Source of the DNA: Lachnospiraceae bacterium
GTDB taxonomy: Bacteria; Bacillota; Clostridia; Lachnospirales; Lachnospiraceae
NCBI GenBank assembly: GCA_014804185.1
Contig: JAAVAG010000187.1
Location: forward strand, 1 to 9,047
Direction of reading: 5' to 3'
Length of the DNA stretch: 9,047 nt
Made by a program: the position numbers and the translations under genes
Notes under the pieces: model-generated
The model's database searches: none
Seen by the model: only the letters and a program-made list of their open reading frames with translations
What the model was told of the DNA's origin: nothing
Part shown: positions 6,934 through 9,047 of the stretch, in pieces
Numbering within the stretch: the first letter of the stretch is position 1
Layout of the letters: each line of letters begins with the position of its first letter

Positions 6934-6963
6934 GAACTGTATGCAAAAGGAGAGAGGGTACAT

Positions 6964-7464
6964 ATGAATTGGCTGCTTATTGTTTTTGCACTGGTACTTT
7001 TATGGAGAGTTGTGGAGGGCTGCAAGCGGGGGATGGTAAAAGAAATCATATCATTTGTCTCCCTGGTGGTTCTGTGTGTGGCTGGGGCGCTTCTGGGCAG
7101 CGCTCTGACCAATTATTTTGAGCAGGACGTCATCAGCATGGTGGTAGCGATCGTTCTACTTCTGGCATTGTGCATCGCACACCGGATACTGAGCCTGTTC
7201 TTTTTTTCGGCAAAGCTGGTTTCCAAACTGCCGGTGATTCATTCTCTGGACAAGCTGCTAGGGATTGTCATAGGAGCGCTGGAGACGGTACTTCTGATCT
7301 GGACGGTTTATACGCTTCTTGTCACAGTGGACACAGGAGAAATCGGTGAACAGATACTGGCCTATGTGCAGAGCAGCAAAATACTTACTTTCTTTTATGA
7401 GCACAACATGCTGGCGGGACTGGTGGAGGCGGTCATGGATAAGATCGTAATGCTTCCCATTTAG
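6964..7464 (+). CDS. CvpA family membrane protein
   Basis: The product is 166 residues and strongly hydrophobic, with about four membrane segments: roughly 3-19 (WLLIVFALVLLWRVVEG), 28-48, 57-80 and 97-119. Two CvpA-family features are visible: GCKRGMVKEI just after the first segment, and HSLDKLLGIVIGALETVLL leading into the last. CvpA was named for colicin V production in E. coli; homologues are widespread inner-membrane proteins linked to envelope integrity, and their mechanism is not settled. The ATG at 6964 is preceded by overlapping sites, AAGGAG at 6947-6952 and GAGAGGG at 6952-6958. It is the third gene of the LysM/DUF5711/CvpA run and probably ends that transcript, though I see no strong terminator after it. 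Confidence 0.85.
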   Translation: MNWLLIVFALVLLWRVVEGCKRGMVKEIISFVSLVVLCVAGALLGSALTNYFEQDVISMVVAIVLLLALCIAHRILSLFFFSAKLVSKLPVIHSLDKLLGIVIGALETVLLIWTVYTLLVTVDTGEIGEQILAYVQSSKILTFFYEHNMLAGLVEAVMDKIVMLPI

Positions 7465-7498
7465 ATATGGTGCGCGATATTATACAAGGAGAAGGGAA

Positions 7499-8014
7499 AT
7501 GATTGTTTTAATAACAGGCGCGTCTCACACGGGTAAGACGGCGCTTGCACAGCGGCTTCTTGAGAAATATAACTATCCGTATCTGTCCATAGACCACCTG
7601 AAAATGGGATTGATCCGCAGCGGACATACGACACTTACACCTGAGAGCGACGATAGGCTGCTGACGGACTATTTATGGCCCATTGTGCGCGAAATGATTA
7701 AGACAGCCATCGAAAATGAACAAAATCTTGTCGTGGAAGGCTGTTATATTCCTTTTGACTGGAAGAATGATTTTAGTGAGGAATATCTGGATGAGATCAG
7801 ATTTTACTGCCTTGTGATGAGCAGTGAATATATTGAAAATCATTTTGACGATATCAGAAAGTATGCAAGTGTCATCGAAGACCGGGGTGAAGATGCGGAC
7901 TGTACATTGGAGATGGTGCGCCGGGACAACGCCCGGATGCTGGATGGATGCCTTAAGTACGGTGCCGAATATATTTTGATTGATAAGACATACCGGGTAG
8001 ATGTGGAACTATAA
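7499..8014 (+). CDS. Small P-loop kinase-like protein (AAA/NMP-kinase fold)
   Basis: The product is 171 residues and begins almost at once with a Walker A loop, GASHTGKT (7-14), preceded by the strand MIVLIT. It continues with SIDHLKMGLIRSG (30-42), where D32 sits as the acceptor-site Asp of nucleotide- and small-molecule kinases, then NLVVEGCYIP (76-85) with an acidic residue in the next strand, and an Arg-rich lid-like region EDRGEDADCTLEMVRRDNAR. This is the fold of shikimate, adenylate and 2-phosphoglycerate-kinase-like enzymes. The substrate cannot be read from the sequence, and similar proteins are often labelled 2-phosphoglycerate kinase or AAA ATPase without proof. The start is firm: AAGGAG at 7486-7491, seven bases upstream. 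A weak promoter-like pair (TTCCCA 7454-7459, TATTAT 7478-7483, spacer 18) precedes it. No partner gene suggests a toxin-antitoxin role. Confidence 0.85.
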   Translation: MIVLITGASHTGKTALAQRLLEKYNYPYLSIDHLKMGLIRSGHTTLTPESDDRLLTDYLWPIVREMIKTAIENEQNLVVEGCYIPFDWKNDFSEEYLDEIRFYCLVMSSEYIENHFDDIRKYASVIEDRGEDADCTLEMVRRDNARMLDGCLKYGAEYILIDKTYRVDVEL

Positions 8015-8016
8015 AA

Positions 8017-8118
8017 GGCATCCAACCACACAGATGGAAAATGTTCAGCGGTAGAGTTTATGACAACTATTGCGTCATTGAATTTGCAGATCCTCATGAT
8101 ATGATTTTATTAAAATAA
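8017..8118 (+). pseudogene. Probable C-terminal remnant of an unidentified protein gene
   Basis: Just after the kinase stop codon a different frame reads without interruption to TAA 8116-8118 and looks like real protein: it includes HRWKMFSGRVYDNYC, then VIEF, then ADPHDMILLK. The frame is open back to about 7987, overlapping the kinase 3' end. No upstream part of such a gene exists in the window, and the one in-frame ATG (8041) has no good ribosome binding site. I do not recognise the family; the ADPHDMILL ending weakly recalls the last strand of glyoxalase/VOC proteins, which is a guess. The alternative is a chance frame, since it is only 33 codons. Confidence 0.4.
8078..8105 (+). promoter_or_regulatory. 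Candidate sigma-A promoter for the XRE-TPR gene
   Basis: TTGAAT (8078-8083) and TATGAT (8100-8105) are separated by 16 bases. Transcription would start near 8112, about 26 bases before the ATG at 8138. The pair lies inside the putative gene remnant and is followed by an AT-rich stretch. This rests on sequence match only. Confidence 0.4.
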
Positions 8119-8137
8119 TTTATCAGGAGGATGCGAT

Positions 8138-8767
8138 ATGCTTTACTTACCGGAAAATCTAAAGAAATGCCGTATTTTAAAAAATCTTACGCAGGAGGAT
8201 GTTGCGGAATATTTAGGGATTACACCGCAAAGTGTTTCAAAATGGGAACGTGGAGAGTCTTATCCGGATATTACTTTTTTACCGGCACTGGCAAACATAT
8301 TTGAAACAAGTATTGATTTGCTGGTGGGGATGGATACGATCCGTGCGGAAGAAACACGATATAACATTCATAAAAAAGCGACTGATTATCAGCGAAAAGG
8401 GGATTATGATTCCGCTGAAAAAATTTATCGGGATGCGCTGCTGATTTATCCAAATAAACCGGGGATGATTCTTGGGTTGGCAGGCACATTGGCGTTAAAA
8501 GGCAATACAGAGGATGCTATTGAATTCATGGAAAGGGGATTGTCCATATCAGATAATGAGAAACAAAAAGCCACTATGCGTGCGGCTCTATGTTTCTTGT
8601 ATTTGAAAGCTGGATACGAGGATAAAGCGAATAGGCTTGCGTCCGAACTCCCTCACACAAGAGAAAGCCGCGAAGTGATTCAGCCGCTGATTCAGCGTGG
8701 TTTAACGGAAAGCGAAATAAATGAAAGCATAGAAAATCTTCTACTGGGTGATGGAAAAGGTATCTGA
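8138..8767 (+). CDS. XRE-family transcriptional regulator with C-terminal TPR repeats
   Basis: The product is 209 residues. Residues 7-62 form a Cro/C1-type helix-turn-helix: NLKKCRILKNLTQEDVAEYL, then GITPQSVSKWERGESYPDI as the recognition region, then LPALANIFETSIDLLVGM. Residues about 76-172 are helical pairs of tetratricopeptide type, for example KKATDYQRKGDYDSAEKIYR followed by DALLIYP, then AGTLALKGNTEDAIEFMERG. Proteins of this build bind DNA through the N-terminal domain and sense a peptide, protein or ligand through the TPR part; the target here is unknown. The ribosome binding site is strong (AGGAGG 8125-8130, seven bases before the ATG), and the gene ends with TGA directly followed by TAA. 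Its codons are richer in A and T than those of the genes to the left, which hints at a different origin. It lies directly upstream of the putative rRNA promoters, and no terminator is evident between them. Confidence 0.9.
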   Translation: MLYLPENLKKCRILKNLTQEDVAEYLGITPQSVSKWERGESYPDITFLPALANIFETSIDLLVGMDTIRAEETRYNIHKKATDYQRKGDYDSAEKIYRDALLIYPNKPGMILGLAGTLALKGNTEDAIEFMERGLSISDNEKQKATMRAALCFLYLKAGYEDKANRLASELPHTRESREVIQPLIQRGLTESEINESIENLLLGDGKGI

Positions 8768-8794
8768 TAAGCAGGTATCCTTTAAAATTTACTG

Positions 8795-8824
8795 TTGACA
8801 AAAATTTACAACTGATGGTATAAT
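8795..8824 (+). promoter_or_regulatory. Strong sigma-A promoter P1 of a putative rRNA operon
   Basis: A perfect TTGACA (8795-8800) and a perfect TATAAT (8819-8824) are separated by 18 bases. An AT-rich tract (8781-8791) just upstream could act as an UP element. Both hexamers being consensus in front of a long non-coding leader is typical of rRNA promoters. Confidence 0.8.
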
Positions 8825-8831
8825 AAAAATC

Positions 8832-8857
8832 CACCGCCAAGAAATAAAAAAGCGGTG
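8832..8857 (+). repeat. Inverted repeat between the tandem promoters
   Basis: CACCGC (8832-8837) pairs with GCGGTG (8852-8857) across a 14-base A-rich loop. It would form at the very 5' end of a P1 transcript. The A-rich sequence after it is not a T-run, so it does not look like a terminator. It may protect the 5' end or be incidental. Confidence 0.4.
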
Positions 8858-8876
8858 AAAAATTTGGAAAAAACTG

Positions 8877-8905
8877 TTGACAGATCCACAAAGCCGTGCT
8901 ATGAT
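8877..8905 (+). promoter_or_regulatory. Strong sigma-A promoter P2 of a putative rRNA operon
   Basis: TTGACA (8877-8882) and TATGAT (8900-8905) are separated by the optimal 17 bases. Phased A-tracts upstream (8841-8873) resemble an UP element. The 10-mer ACTGTTGACA occurs identically at P1 (8791-8800) and P2 (8873-8882), 82 bases apart, so the two promoters probably arose by duplication or are under the same constraint. Confidence 0.8.
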
Positions 8906-8911
8906 GACTAA

Positions 8912-9047
8912 GTTGCGGCCGAAAGGAATCGCAGCAGACGCACATTGACAAATAAACAGCAATGCAGCCCTGAAAATTCCGACAGGAAAATTCAGAAGGA
9001 CAAAGAAACAAACCAGAAAACGGTAAAACGGAGCAGATAATGCCAAA
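8912..9047 (+). other. Putative 16S rRNA operon leader (rRNA gene beyond right edge)
   Basis: After P2 there are about 136 bases with no plausible gene. They contain the segment CACATTGACAAATAAACAGC (8941-8960), which I recall from leaders of Lachnospiraceae rRNA operons. A hairpin follows at 8970-8995: CTGAA pairs with TTCAG and TTCC with GGAA, around a 2x2 internal A mismatch and a GACA loop. The end, GAGCAGATAATGCC, may be the 5' half of the long processing stem around 16S rRNA. The assignment is by resemblance and promoter context; the 16S gene itself is not in the window. Confidence 0.6.

Noticed and set aside
6921..6940. tRNA T-arm-like GGTTCGAA motif as a tRNA gene or att site
   Set aside because: No acceptor stem, D-arm or anticodon arm can be built around it. 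It is only a short palindrome.
7499..8767. Kinase plus XRE gene as a toxin-antitoxin pair
   Set aside because: The P-loop protein lacks recognisable zeta-toxin features, the two genes are 123 bases apart with a remnant between them, and the regulator is much larger than a typical antitoxin.
8755..8790. Terminator after the XRE-TPR gene (AAAGG 8756-8760 with CCTTT 8779-8783)
   Set aside because: Only five weak pairs enclose an 18-base loop and no T-run follows. The GGTATC copies there are a direct, not inverted, repeat.
8945..8950. Third TTGACA as a further rRNA promoter
   Set aside because: No -10-like hexamer occurs 16-19 bases downstream. The sequence fits better as part of the conserved leader.

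Overview
The window reads as a chromosomal segment of an anaerobic Firmicute, most likely the family Lachnospiraceae (class Clostridia). The grounds are the DnaX, YbaB and RecR sequences, the strong AGGAGG-type ribosome binding sites, the order pfkA-dnaX-ybaB-recR, and the LysM/DUF5711/CvpA gene trio, which I know from that family. Genus and species cannot be decided from the sequence. Every gene I can support lies on the + strand.

Positions 1-2926 hold housekeeping genes: the 3' end of a 6-phosphofructokinase gene cut by the window edge, then dnaX (clamp-loader tau/gamma subunit), a YbaB/EbfC nucleoid-associated protein, and recR. The last three are packed as an operon; ybaB and recR share bases in a TGATG junction. 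After 54 bases comes an aldose 1-epimerase (galM-type, 2981-4030), followed by a short hairpin and T-run that probably terminates transcription.

Positions 4188-7464 hold three membrane-associated genes in a row. The first encodes a protein with an N-terminal cytosolic domain, one membrane span, a long Gln/Ser/Gly/acidic linker and a C-terminal LysM domain. The second encodes a single-span protein with a large exported, probably beta-propeller domain (DUF5711-like). The third encodes a CvpA-family polytopic membrane protein. Together they look like an envelope module that reaches from cytosol to peptidoglycan. Its function is not known to me, and it is the most interesting part of the window.

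Positions 7499-8767 hold two genes that look accessory: a small P-loop kinase-like protein and an XRE-type regulator with TPR repeats, whose codons are visibly richer in A and T. Between them lies a short stretch that reads as the C-terminal end of a lost protein.

Positions 8768-9047 contain no protein gene. They hold two near-consensus sigma-A promoters in tandem, 82 bases apart and sharing a 10-base -35 segment, followed by a structured leader. This is the layout of a ribosomal RNA operon control region, so a 16S rRNA gene is expected just beyond the right edge. I found no CRISPR array, insertion sequence, tRNA gene or clear defence system.
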